From: Caulobacter sp. 602-2
GTDB taxonomy: Bacteria > Pseudomonadota > Alphaproteobacteria > Caulobacterales > Caulobacteraceae
Direction: 5' to 3'
Assembly (NCBI RefSeq): GCF_011043625.1
Contig: NZ_JAAKGT010000001.1
Location: 558,001-622,000 of the forward strand
Length of the DNA: 64,000 bases
Below the pieces are notes generated by a model, which saw only the letters and a list, made by a program, of their open reading frames with translations, was not told the origin of the DNA and ran no database searches. Below, piece after piece: positions 8,158-19,660 of this stretch (position 1 is its first letter; each line of letters starts with the position of its first letter). A program made the position numbers and the translations under genes.

Positions 8158-10637
8158 TGGGCCACCTTCTCGCGCTTGGCGGCGCGCTTGCCGCCCCGGC
8201 GCGCCAGGCCCTCGGCCAGGCCGAAGTCCTGCGGGAAGTCGTCGACCTGGATGGCCATGTCGGCCAGCACCGCGAAGCGGGCGAAGAGGTCGCGCTCGGC
8301 GCTCGAGATCAGGCCCTTGGCCTGCAGCTCGCCGGCCCAGGCGTCCAGCAGGGTCAGGTTCTGCGGCGCGCGGGCGATGCGGCCCGCCGCGATTTCTGGC
8401 TTGAGGCGACGCTCGACGGCTTCCACCTGCGGATGGAGGTCGAAGGCGACGGCCGTGGCGGCGATCGGGTCGACCTCGATGCGCGGGGTCCACGAGCCGG
8501 CCAGCAGGCGGTCGCGCGCCGGACCGTGGCGCTGGATCAGCCCCGCCACCTCGGCGGCGACGCGGTCGTCCGGTCCCGCGCGACCTGCGCCGGCGCCGAC
8601 CAGGCCCAGCACGAAGGCGGCGATGCGGCTGGGGTGATTGGCCAGCAGCGCCCGCCAGGCCTCGCTCGTGCGGGCCAGGGCGTCCTGCGCGGCCCAGTGG
8701 ACCAGCGGCAGGTCCTCGGCCGGGCGCCCCTCGTCCTCGAAGCGCTTCAGGGCGCTCGACAGGATCAGGAGCTGCGAGAGCATGTCGCCCAGGCGTCCTG
8801 TCAGGGCGCCCTTGCGCTTCAGCGCGCCGCCGACCGTCGCCATCGACAGGTCCGAGGCCAGGGCCAGCAGGGTCGAATAGCGGGTGGCGGCCCGGTAGTA
8901 GCGGCCCAGCTGCGGGGCGGCGCCCGCCGGCTTGCCGATCAGCAGGCCGCCTGTCAGGGCGAAGGCGCTCGAGCGGGCCAGGTTGCGCAGCAGGAAGCCG
9001 ACATAGCCGAACAGGGCCGCGTCAAAGTCCTTCAGGTTCTGGCTTTGCGCCGTCCGCATCAGCGTCAGCACGTAGGGATGGCAGCGGATCGCGCCCTGGC
9101 CGTAGATGATCAGGGTGCGGGTCATGATGTTGGCGCCCTCGACCGTGATGGCGATCGGGATCTGCTGATAGGCGCGGGCCAGGAAGTTGCCCGGTCCCAT
9201 GCAGACGCCCTTGCCGCCGACCACGTCCATGGCGTCGTTGACGACGATGCGGGCGCGTTCGGTCACGTGATACTTGGCGATCGCCGACACCACCGAGGGC
9301 TTCTCGCCCTGGTCCAGGGCCGCGGCCGCCAGGCGGCGCAAGGCGTCGGAGGCGTAGAGGTGGCCGGCCATGCGGGCCAGCGGCTCCTGCACGCCCTCGA
9401 AGGCGCCGATCGGCATGTTGAACTGCCGGCGGATCGCGACATAGGCGCCGACCATGCCGACCGCCAGCTTGGACATGCCCACGTTGGACGACGGCAGCGA
9501 GATCGCGCGGCCGGCCGCCAGGCACTCCATCAGCATCCGCCAGCCGTTGCCCACCTGGGCCTGGCCGCCGATCACCATCTCCATCGGCACGAAGACGTCG
9601 TCGCCGGTGATCGGGCCGTTCTGGAACACCGCGTTCAGCGGCCAGTGGCGGCGGCCGATGTTCACGCCCGGATGGTCGCGCGGCAGCAGCACGCAGGTGA
9701 TGCCCGGCTCGGCGCCCTGGCCCAGCAGGCCGTCGGGATCGACGGCGCGGAAGGCCAGGCCGATCACCGTCGCGATCGGCGCCAGGGTGATGTAGCGTTT
9801 GCGCCAGCTGACCCGGAAGCCCAGCGTCTCGCGTCCGTTCCACAGCCCCCGGCAGACCACGCCGGTGTCGGTGATCGAGGCCGCGTCAGAGCCGGCATAG
9901 GGGTTGGTCAGGGCGAAGCACGGAATCTCGTCGCCGCGCGCCAGCCGCGGCAGGTAGTGGTCCTTCTGGGCGTCGGTGCCGTAGTGCAGCAGCAGTTCGG
10001 CCGGGCCCAGCGAGTTGGGCACCATCACCGACACGGCGGCGGCCGAGCAGCGGGTCGACAGCTTCTGCACCACCTGGCTGTGGGCGTAGGCCGAGAAGCC
10101 CAGGCCGCCGTAGCGCTTGGGGATGATCATGCCCAGGAAGCCCTTGTCGCGGGCGTACTCCCAGGCGGCCGGCGGCAGGTCCTGCCACACCGAGGTGCTC
10201 TCCCAGTCGTTCGACAGGTCGCACAGGTGCTCGGCCTCGATGTCGAGGAAGCGCTGCTCCTCGGCCGACAGCGCCGGCGCGGGCGTGGCCAGCAGGCGCT
10301 TCCAGTCGGGCTTGCCGGCGAACAGCTCGGCGTCCCACCAGACGTTGCCGGCCTCGACCGCGGCCTGCTCGGTGGGGCTCATGCGCGGCATGATCCTGGC
10401 GAAGGCGCCCATGGCCGGCCCCGACAGCAGCGCGGCGCGCAGCGGGCGGAACGTGGTCAGCACCGCGATCGGCGCGGCGATGGCGGCCAGCACCAGCGTG
10501 GCGGTCGAGCCGATCACCCCGGCCGCGAAGCCGGCGCCTATCCATAACGCCGTCGCGACGGCCCACAGAGCGGCCCTGGCCTGAACGAAGGTCAGAACGA
10601 AGGCGATGAGCGCGGCGGCGCCAATCCAGATCAGCAT
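8154..10637 (-). CDS. fadE: Acyl-CoA dehydrogenase, membrane-associated FadE type
   Basis: An 827-residue protein, the size of enterobacterial FadE and twice that of ordinary acyl-CoA dehydrogenases. The N-terminus has two or three hydrophobic segments (residues about 3-65) that would anchor it in the inner membrane. An acyl-CoA dehydrogenase core with ALTNPYAGSDAAS and GVQEPLARMAGHLYA follows, and then a FadE-specific C-terminal helical domain (DUF1974-like). It performs the first step of beta-oxidation, reducing FAD. It is the first gene of a five-gene operon whose promoter must lie in the 110-bp gap before the DUF2147 gene. Confidence 0.9.
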   Translation of the reverse strand: MLIWIGAAALIAFVLTFVQARAALWAVATALWIGAGFAAGVIGSTATLVLAAIAAPIAVLTTFRPLRAALLSGPAMGAFARIMPRMSPTEQAAVEAGNVWWDAELFAGKPDWKRLLATPAPALSAEEQRFLDIEAEHLCDLSNDWESTSVWQDLPPAAWEYARDKGFLGMIIPKRYGGLGFSAYAHSQVVQKLSTRCSAAAVSVMVPNSLGPAELLLHYGTDAQKDHYLPRLARGDEIPCFALTNPYAGSDAASITDTGVVCRGLWNGRETLGFRVSWRKRYITLAPIATVIGLAFRAVDPDGLLGQGAEPGITCVLLPRDHPGVNIGRRHWPLNAVFQNGPITGDDVFVPMEMVIGGQAQVGNGWRMLMECLAAGRAISLPSSNVGMSKLAVGMVGAYVAIRRQFNMPIGAFEGVQEPLARMAGHLYASDALRRLAAAALDQGEKPSVVSAIAKYHVTERARIVVNDAMDVVGGKGVCMGPGNFLARAYQQIPIAITVEGANIMTRTLIIYGQGAIRCHPYVLTLMRTAQSQNLKDFDAALFGYVGFLLRNLARSSAFALTGGLLIGKPAGAAPQLGRYYRAATRYSTLLALASDLSMATVGGALKRKGALTGRLGDMLSQLLILSSALKRFEDEGRPAEDLPLVHWAAQDALARTSEAWRALLANHPSRIAAFVLGLVGAGAGRAGPDDRVAAEVAGLIQRHGPARDRLLAGSWTPRIEVDPIAATAVAFDLHPQVEAVERRLKPEIAAGRIARAPQNLTLLDAWAGELQAKGLISSAERDLFARFAVLADMAIQVDDFPQDFGLAEGLARRGGKRAAKREKVAQ

Positions 10638-10724
10638 GGTCGCAATCCCCCGACCGGCGGGGCGGCCCCCGTCGGCTGTGTCAAAAGTCGGATACTCGGA
10701 ATGCTGGGCGCCCTGGCGGCGGCC

Positions 10725-10739
10725 CAGTTACTCAAACTG
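10725..10739. promoter_or_regulatory. Palindrome in the fadE operon promoter region
   Basis: CAGTT-ACTCA-AACTG is a perfect 5-bp inverted repeat in the 110-bp gap upstream of fadE, next to the end of the DUF2147 gene. It could be an operator or a weak hairpin. It does not match the ACATCGATGT sites elsewhere in this locus. Confidence 0.25.
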
Positions 10740-10747
10740 AGCGGTGC

Positions 10748-11176
10748 TCAGCGCACGCGCTTCCAGGTCTGGGTGCGGCACAGCAGGGGCGCGATGCACC
10801 CCCTGACCGCCAGGGTGTCGTCGTCCACCAGGGTCAGCGTGCCGGTCGACGCGCCCTGCCCCGTCTCGGGGTCGTAGAGCGGACCGCCGGACCACGACTT
10901 GGGTCCGCCGGAGAAATTGGCCAGGACCGTCAGGTCCTTGAGCTTGCGGGTGCGCAGCTCGGCGTTGCGGTTGCGCACGTCGCGCTGGTCCGGGTCGGCG
11001 CGCAGCGGCTTGGCGTCTTTCAGGCGGCCGCAGAAGTTGTCTCCGCAGCGCTCGATCGCGACCACGCCGTTCTCGGCCGAGGTGCGCCATCGCCCGGTCA
11101 GCCCCGCCTCCTGCGCCAGGGCCGGCGCGGCGATCGCCGAAACCGCCAGGGCCAGGGTCGCCAGCAGCCGGCTCAT
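10748..11176 (-). CDS. DUF2147 exported protein
   Basis: A 142-residue secreted protein with a clear signal peptide (cleavage near APALAQ). It has the DUF2147 pattern: GRWRT, an acidic and Cys-containing middle with CGDNFCGRL, and a C-terminal RGCIAPLLCRTQTWKRV. The family is small, periplasmic and beta-rich with unproven function. The ATG at 11176 overlaps the stop of the Coq4-like gene (ATGA), so the two are co-translated. It was recognised by family pattern; no activity is inferred. Confidence 0.8.
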   Translation of the reverse strand: MSRLLATLALAVSAIAAPALAQEAGLTGRWRTSAENGVVAIERCGDNFCGRLKDAKPLRADPDQRDVRNRNAELRTRKLKDLTVLANFSGGPKSWSGGPLYDPETGQGASTGTLTLVDDDTLAVRGCIAPLLCRTQTWKRVR

Positions 11177-11964
11177 GCCTGGCTCCCGGCATAGGCGTTG
11201 CGCATCCCGGCCGGCACCCGCTCGTACAGCGTGGGGCGCGGGATGCGCAGACGGGCGCGCGCCGCTTCCAGGGGCTCGGCCATCAGCGCCACATAGTCCT
11301 CGCCGGGCAGCCAGGCGGCCCTGCGGCCGTTGCGCCAGGCCTGCAGAACGGCCCGTCCGCAGGGATGGCCGGTTCGCGCCCGCATGAACTGCACCGCCGC
11401 CCCGGCGGCGATCAGGCCGAACCCCGTGCTGCGGGTCTGGGGCAGCGAGAAGGCGACCACGCAGGCCTCGCCCAGCGCGTCGGTCTGGTAGCCGGTCAGC
11501 ACGTGCCAGATGTCGTGCACGTCGCGGATGCGCCGGGCGTACCAGGCCCGCGGATGGGCCGCCTCGATCTCGGTGTCGGCGACCTTGGCGCTTTCCTCGG
11601 CCAGGCCGTAGGCCGACAGGTTGCGGCTGTCGATGAAGGTCCGGTAGGCCGCACCCACCGTCCCTTCGGCAAAGCCCGCCAGCCATTGCCGGTCCTGCAG
11701 GCGGTCCGACAGTTCGACCTGCTCGTAGGCCTGGATGCCGCCCTGCGGCGTATCCATCAGGCGCTGGTAGCCCCACTCGATCGAGCGCCCCGCCAGAGCG
11801 TTCATGATCTCGAAGACCTGGCGGGTGTCCTCCTTGTCGGCCACCAGCTTGCCGAACGCCCGCATTGCGCGGACCGGCTGGATGCGGCGAGGCGCCGCAT
11901 GGGAAGGCTGGCGATTCTGGCCGTGAACTGGGCGCAGTACGGGCGCTATGGGCGCAGCTTGCAC
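11173..11964 (-). CDS. Coq4-family ubiquinone biosynthesis protein
   Basis: A protein of up to 263 residues. It carries the metal-binding signature of Coq4, His-Asp-x2-His-x11-Glu, in DVHDIWHVLTGY running to the Glu of LGE. Coq4 is needed for ubiquinone head-group maturation in mitochondria and alphaproteobacteria. The long form starts at a GTG (11964); an internal ATG at 11865 (MRAFGKLVAD) gives 231 residues, close to the family core, and is also possible. It is divergent from the TetR gene and shares its tandem operator region. Placement in a lipid-catabolism locus rather than with ubi genes suggests a paralogue with a specialised role. Confidence 0.8.
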   Translation of the reverse strand: MQAAPIAPVLRPVHGQNRQPSHAAPRRIQPVRAMRAFGKLVADKEDTRQVFEIMNALAGRSIEWGYQRLMDTPQGGIQAYEQVELSDRLQDRQWLAGFAEGTVGAAYRTFIDSRNLSAYGLAEESAKVADTEIEAAHPRAWYARRIRDVHDIWHVLTGYQTDALGEACVVAFSLPQTRSTGFGLIAAGAAVQFMRARTGHPCGRAVLQAWRNGRRAAWLPGEDYVALMAEPLEAARARLRIPRPTLYERVPAGMRNAYAGSQA

Positions 11965-12005
11965 TTGCGGTTCCCCTTGTTGAAGCCTAAGGAAAAAGCC
12001 TTATC

Positions 12006-12035
12006 TACATGAATGTCATTTACATCGATGTCAAT
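12006..12035. promoter_or_regulatory. Tandem 15-bp operator at the TetR start
   Basis: Two adjacent 15-mers, TACATGAATGTCATT and TACATCGATGTCAAT, match at 12 of 15 positions. The second holds the perfect palindrome ACATCGATGT (12022-12031). They lie in the 48-bp gap between the Coq4-like and TetR genes and overlap the TetR start codons. That placement fits autorepression and control of the divergent operon. Confidence 0.6.
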
Positions 12036-12663
12036 TGAGAAAAGCGCAACCCGCCGTCGACGCCGCGTGCCCGAAGAAGCGCGCCGCGAAGCGATCGCCT
12101 CCGCGCGCGCCCTGCTGCTGAAGGGCGGACCCGATGCCGTGACATTGTCGGCGGTCGCCGCCGAGATCGGCGTGACCCACGCCAACCTGATCCACCACTT
12201 CGGATCGGCGGCCGGCCTGCAGTCGGCGCTGATGGGCTCGATGGTCTCCGACCTGACCCAGGCCCTGGACGAGGCCATCGCCCGGCTGAAGACCGACGAG
12301 GGCGCGCCGCTGGAGCTGGTCAACGCCGTTTTCGACGCGTTTGACACCGGTGGCGCGGGTCGGCTGGCCGCTTGGATCACGCTCTCGGGCGATCTCTCGC
12401 ACCTCGAACCCGTGCGCGCGGCCGTCCAGAACCTGGTCGAGGCCATCGCCGAGAAGATGGGCGCCCAGGACGCCCAGGCCCGCGAGGGCGTCGGCGCGGC
12501 CGTGCTGTTCATCGCGCTCAGCGCCTTCGGCGAGGCCCTGATCGGTCCGCCGCTGCGCGATATGCTGAACCTGCCGGACGGCGCGGGCCGCCGCGTGGTC
12601 GCCAGCCTGCTGCCCCGCTTCCTCATCCCCAAGGCGCCTTCGACCGGCGCCGCGGCTACGTAA
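12013..12663 (+). CDS. TetR/AcrR-family transcriptional regulator
   Basis: A 216-residue regulator. A basic N-terminal arm (ATRRRRRVPEEARREAI) leads into the TetR helix-turn-helix, TLSAVAAEIGVTHANLIHHFGS. A helical ligand-binding domain without recognisable specificity follows. Two in-frame ATGs (12013 and 12028) lie within the tandem operator and neither has a good ribosome site, so the exact start is uncertain. Divergent to the Coq4-like gene, it probably represses itself and that gene. Similar sites at 275 and 347 suggest it also controls the receptor/FAD-dehydrogenase region. Such regulators often respond to acyl-CoA or lipid ligands. Confidence 0.88.
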   Translation: MSFTSMSIEKSATRRRRRVPEEARREAIASARALLLKGGPDAVTLSAVAAEIGVTHANLIHHFGSAAGLQSALMGSMVSDLTQALDEAIARLKTDEGAPLELVNAVFDAFDTGGAGRLAAWITLSGDLSHLEPVRAAVQNLVEAIAEKMGAQDAQAREGVGAAVLFIALSAFGEALIGPPLRDMLNLPDGAGRRVVASLLPRFLIPKAPSTGAAAT

Positions 12664-12736
12664 GGCGGCCTCGGCTCTTGCGAACGGTTCGCGCAGCGGC
12701 GACACTAAGATCGGTTTCGGCAAGCAAGGGGGCTCG

Positions 12737-13165
12737 GTGAGCTCGGCCTGGGGCGAATGGACGAGGCGATGGATGACGGCTCTGGCCGGCATGCTCGTCG
12801 TCGTGTTCGTCGTCCAGGCGCCGATGACCAGCCTCGATCGCGCCCTGCACGGCCCGCCCAGCGCGGCCGCCGCGCTCGAGGAGGATCACGACCACGTCCA
12901 CCAGGGCCGCCTGACGTCCATCGACGTGCATTTCGACGCCGCGATCATCGCGGCCGATGGCCTTGGCGATGATCCGATCGCGCCGCACCACCACCATCAC
13001 CACCACGACACCCCTTCGGTGTTCGGCGCCCTGGAAGACCTGCCCCATCCGGCCGCCCGCCATGTCGACGACCGCCGCTGGGCGCTCGCCGAGCAGCGGC
13101 TGACCGGCATCGGCGGCCCGCAGCAGGAACGCCCGCCCAAGCAGGCCCTCGCACACGTCGCCTGA
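12737..13165 (+). CDS. His-rich exported protein preceding the metal-efflux operon
   Basis: A 142-residue protein with a GTG start behind an AGGGGG ribosome site. One hydrophobic segment (about residues 13-30) could be a signal peptide or anchor. It contains EEDHDHVHQG and a run of seven histidines flanked by DPIAP and DTPSV, which should bind divalent metal. It lies 51 bp upstream of the CzcC-like gene on the same strand, so it is likely a periplasmic metal buffer or sensor for the efflux system. No named family was recognised, and low complexity makes homology hard to judge. Confidence 0.7.
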   Translation: MSSAWGEWTRRWMTALAGMLVVVFVVQAPMTSLDRALHGPPSAAAALEEDHDHVHQGRLTSIDVHFDAAIIAADGLGDDPIAPHHHHHHHDTPSVFGALEDLPHPAARHVDDRRWALAEQRLTGIGGPQQERPPKQALAHVA

Positions 13166-13216
13166 AGCCGCGCGGCCGCCGCGCCGCGCTCTTTCGACCT
13201 GTTTCGAGGACCTTTC

Positions 13217-14487
13217 ATGCATTCCGTTATCCAAGGCCGCCGCGCGCGGTCCTGGCTGCTCGCCACGGCGCTCGCCATGGCGACGCCCCTGGCCGCGCAG
13301 GCCAGCCCCCTGACCTTGGCCGAGGCGCTGGGACGCACGGCCGCCGCCGATCCGGCCCGCCCTGCCCTCGCCGCCCGGCTGTCCGCCGCCGAAGCCGGCG
13401 TGCGCCAGGCCGGCGTCCGTCCCAATCCCGTCGTCGGCGTCGATGTCGAGGACCTGGCCGGCTCGGGACCCTACTCCCTGGTCGATCGCGCCCAGGCCAC
13501 CGTCTACTACGAGCAGACCCGCGAGCGCGGCGGCAAGCGCGCCGCCCGCGTGGCCCTGGCCCGGGGCGACATCGCCCTGGCCCGGCTGCGAGACGACGTC
13601 CGCGTGCTCGACCTGCTGCACGAGGTCGATCTGGCCTGGGTCGAGGCGGTGTTCGGAGAGGCCGAGGCCGCCCTGGCCGCCGACCGCCTGGCGCTGGCCG
13701 AGCGCGCCCGGGGCGAGGTCTCGCGCCGGGTGAAGGCCGCGCGCGATCCGCTGTTCGCCGGCGCCCGCGCCGACGCCCAGGTCGCCGAGGCCCGCATGGC
13801 CCTGGCCCAGGCCCGCACCCGCGCCGCCGACGCCCGCCGCGCCCTGGCCGCCTACTGGGGCGGCGGTGAGATCGAGATCGACGCTGCGGCGCTGGAGGAC
13901 CTGTCGGTCGCCGGACGCGTCGCCGGCCCGGCCTCGCCGGTGGATCTGGCTCTGCTCGACGCCCAGCGCGACCTAGCCGGCGCCCGCGTCCGCGTGGAAG
14001 AGAGCAAGGCCGTCCAGGATCCGACCTGGCGCGCCGGCCTGCGCTATCTCAACGGCGACGGGGCCGTGGCCGCCGTGGTCGGCGGCTCGATCCCGCTCGG
14101 TCGCCACGACACCAACCGCGGCGCCATCGACCAGGCCCGGGCCGAGCGTCTGGCCGCCGATCTGGACGTGGCCGGCGCGCGCAGCGTGCTGGAGCGCCGC
14201 ATCGCCGTCGCCCAGGCCGCCCTCGCCCAGAAGGCCGCCGAGGCCCGCCGCATCCAGGGCGAGGTCGTGCCCGCCAACGCCCGCACGGTCGACCTCGTCC
14301 GCGACGGGTTCAACCGGGGCGGCTTCTCCTATCTCGACGTGCTGGAGGCCCAGAAGGCCCTGATCGAGGCCAGGAGCCGGCGCCTGACCGTGCTGAAGGC
14401 CTTCCAGGTCGACCGCGCCCAACTCGACCGCCTGACCGGCGCCCATGCGCGCCTGATCCCCGCCGCCACCGCTTCGGAGCCCGCCCG

Positions 14488-14491
<4 letters not shown>
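13217..14491 (+). CDS. czcC: Outer-membrane efflux protein, CzcC-like (TolC family)
   Basis: A 424-residue protein with a signal peptide (cleavage near AAQASP). It has the duplicated, Ala/Arg/Glu-rich coiled-coil hairpins of outer-membrane efflux proteins. In the second repeat, AGLRYLNGDGAVAAVVGGSIPLG and DGFNRGGFSYLDVLEAQKAL are typical of CzcC/CusC-group members. It forms the outer-membrane duct of a tripartite metal exporter. Its stop overlaps the adaptor start as ATGA. The symbol is family-level; Caulobacter has Cd/Zn and Ni/Co paralogues and specificity cannot be told here. Confidence 0.85.
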
Positions 14492-18881
<4,390 letters not shown>

Positions 18882-18936
18882 GCCGCTGTTCAGGCGCGAT
18901 TAATCCTGAAAAGCCGATCGTGGTGTCGTACCCGCG

Positions 18937-18979
18937 CCGGATCCCGGTTCGTCTCGCAAGACACGAGCCGGGGTCCGGG
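18937..18979. repeat. Imperfect inverted repeat after czcA
   Basis: The two arms CCGGATCCCGG... and ...CCGGGGTCCGG enclose a second stem (TTCGTCT/AGACACGA) around CGCA. This could fold as a transcription-ending hairpin for the czc operon. No T-run follows, so it may instead be a degraded dispersed repeat. Confidence 0.4.
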
Positions 18980-19004
18980 GCCTTCAGCTTTCGGAACCCG
19001 CGCC

Positions 19005-19241
19005 ATGCTTCGCCGCAAACCCAAGAAGACGCCCTTTCCCGTGGCGGACGGCGACACCGTCGAGCTCGTCCTCCGCTGCGGCCACCGCGCCCGCGCCTCG
19101 GTGCTGTGCTCGCAAGGCGGCCTGATCGAACTGGCCTACCGCAAGGCCGACGATCGCTGCGGCCACGCCTATGTCGACGCCGCCACCCTGCAGCCCGGCG
19201 AGAACGCCCGCTGGGCCTTCACCGCGCGGCCGCCGGCCTAG
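19005..19241 (+). CDS. Small hypothetical protein with Cys/His pairs
   Basis: A 78-residue protein beginning with a basic segment (MLRRKPKKTPF). It contains two CGH motifs (RCGHRARASVLC and RCGHAYVDAA), so four Cys and two His residues in under 50 positions, which might form a metal site. No family was recognised. It stands alone on the + strand between czcA and a dispersed repeat. Codon choice matches neighbouring genes, and the antisense frame of similar length looks like a shadow. Confidence 0.5.
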   Translation: MLRRKPKKTPFPVADGDTVELVLRCGHRARASVLCSQGGLIELAYRKADDRCGHAYVDAATLQPGENARWAFTARPPA

Positions 19242-19264
19242 TCGCCGGCGTCGCAATTTCAATC

Positions 19265-19379
19265 TGTCATCCCGGCTGTAGCGAAGCGGAACGCCGGGAT
19301 CTCCCACCGTTCCGAAGCTGCCGACGTGGAAGATCCCGGCTCTACGGATCGCTGACGCGCTCCTTCGGCCGGGATGACA
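19265..19379. repeat. Dispersed palindromic repeat, family 1 (MITE-like)
   Basis: A 115-bp element bounded by perfect 12-bp inverted ends, TGTCATCCCGGC and GCCGGGATGACA, with internal copies of GATC(T)CCCGGC and GCCGGGATC. It carries no ORF. It resembles the non-autonomous intergenic repeats common in alphaproteobacteria and lies between convergent genes, where it may also stop transcription. Confidence 0.65.
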
Positions 19380-19391
19380 CGCATCAATTGA

Positions 19392-19586
19392 TCAGCGTCG
19401 TCCGACCGCCGCCTTCGAGGCCCAGACGATCACCGCCGTCGACAGCAGCACCCCGCTCAGCAGCGCGCCGACCGCCAGTATGCCCGCCGGCGTGACGCGG
19501 ACCTCCGCGCGATAGCGCAGAGGTCCGGCTTCGAACTCGGCGATGGCGGTTTCGGGCCCGTGGTCGGTGACAAGGTCGTAGGGCAT
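19392..19586 (-). CDS. Small single-span membrane protein
   Basis: A 64-residue protein. A soluble N-terminal half (MPYDLVTDHGPETAIAEF) precedes a strongly hydrophobic segment (VTPAGILAVGALLSGVLLS to about residue 56) and a short basic tail ending GRR. No family was recognised. It lies 74 bp downstream of the TonB-dependent receptor on the same strand and may be the tail of that transcript. Confidence 0.5.
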   Translation of the reverse strand: MPYDLVTDHGPETAIAEFEAGPLRYRAEVRVTPAGILAVGALLSGVLLSTAVIVWASKAAVGRR

Positions 19587-19660
19587 GGCGGTCCGGCGGC
19601 TCTCGGCGGCAAGGCCTTGCGACCTTAACGCGATCGACCGCCGGCGTCGCGCCCTTCCCT

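Noticed and set aside
8157..10547. 796-residue plus-strand ORF opposite fadE
   Set aside because: It is a shadow of the fadE reading frame with no family features.
18984..19307. 107-residue minus-strand ORF opposite the 78-residue protein
   Set aside because: It runs into the dispersed repeat. The plus-strand ORF has better Cys/His spacing and codon use.
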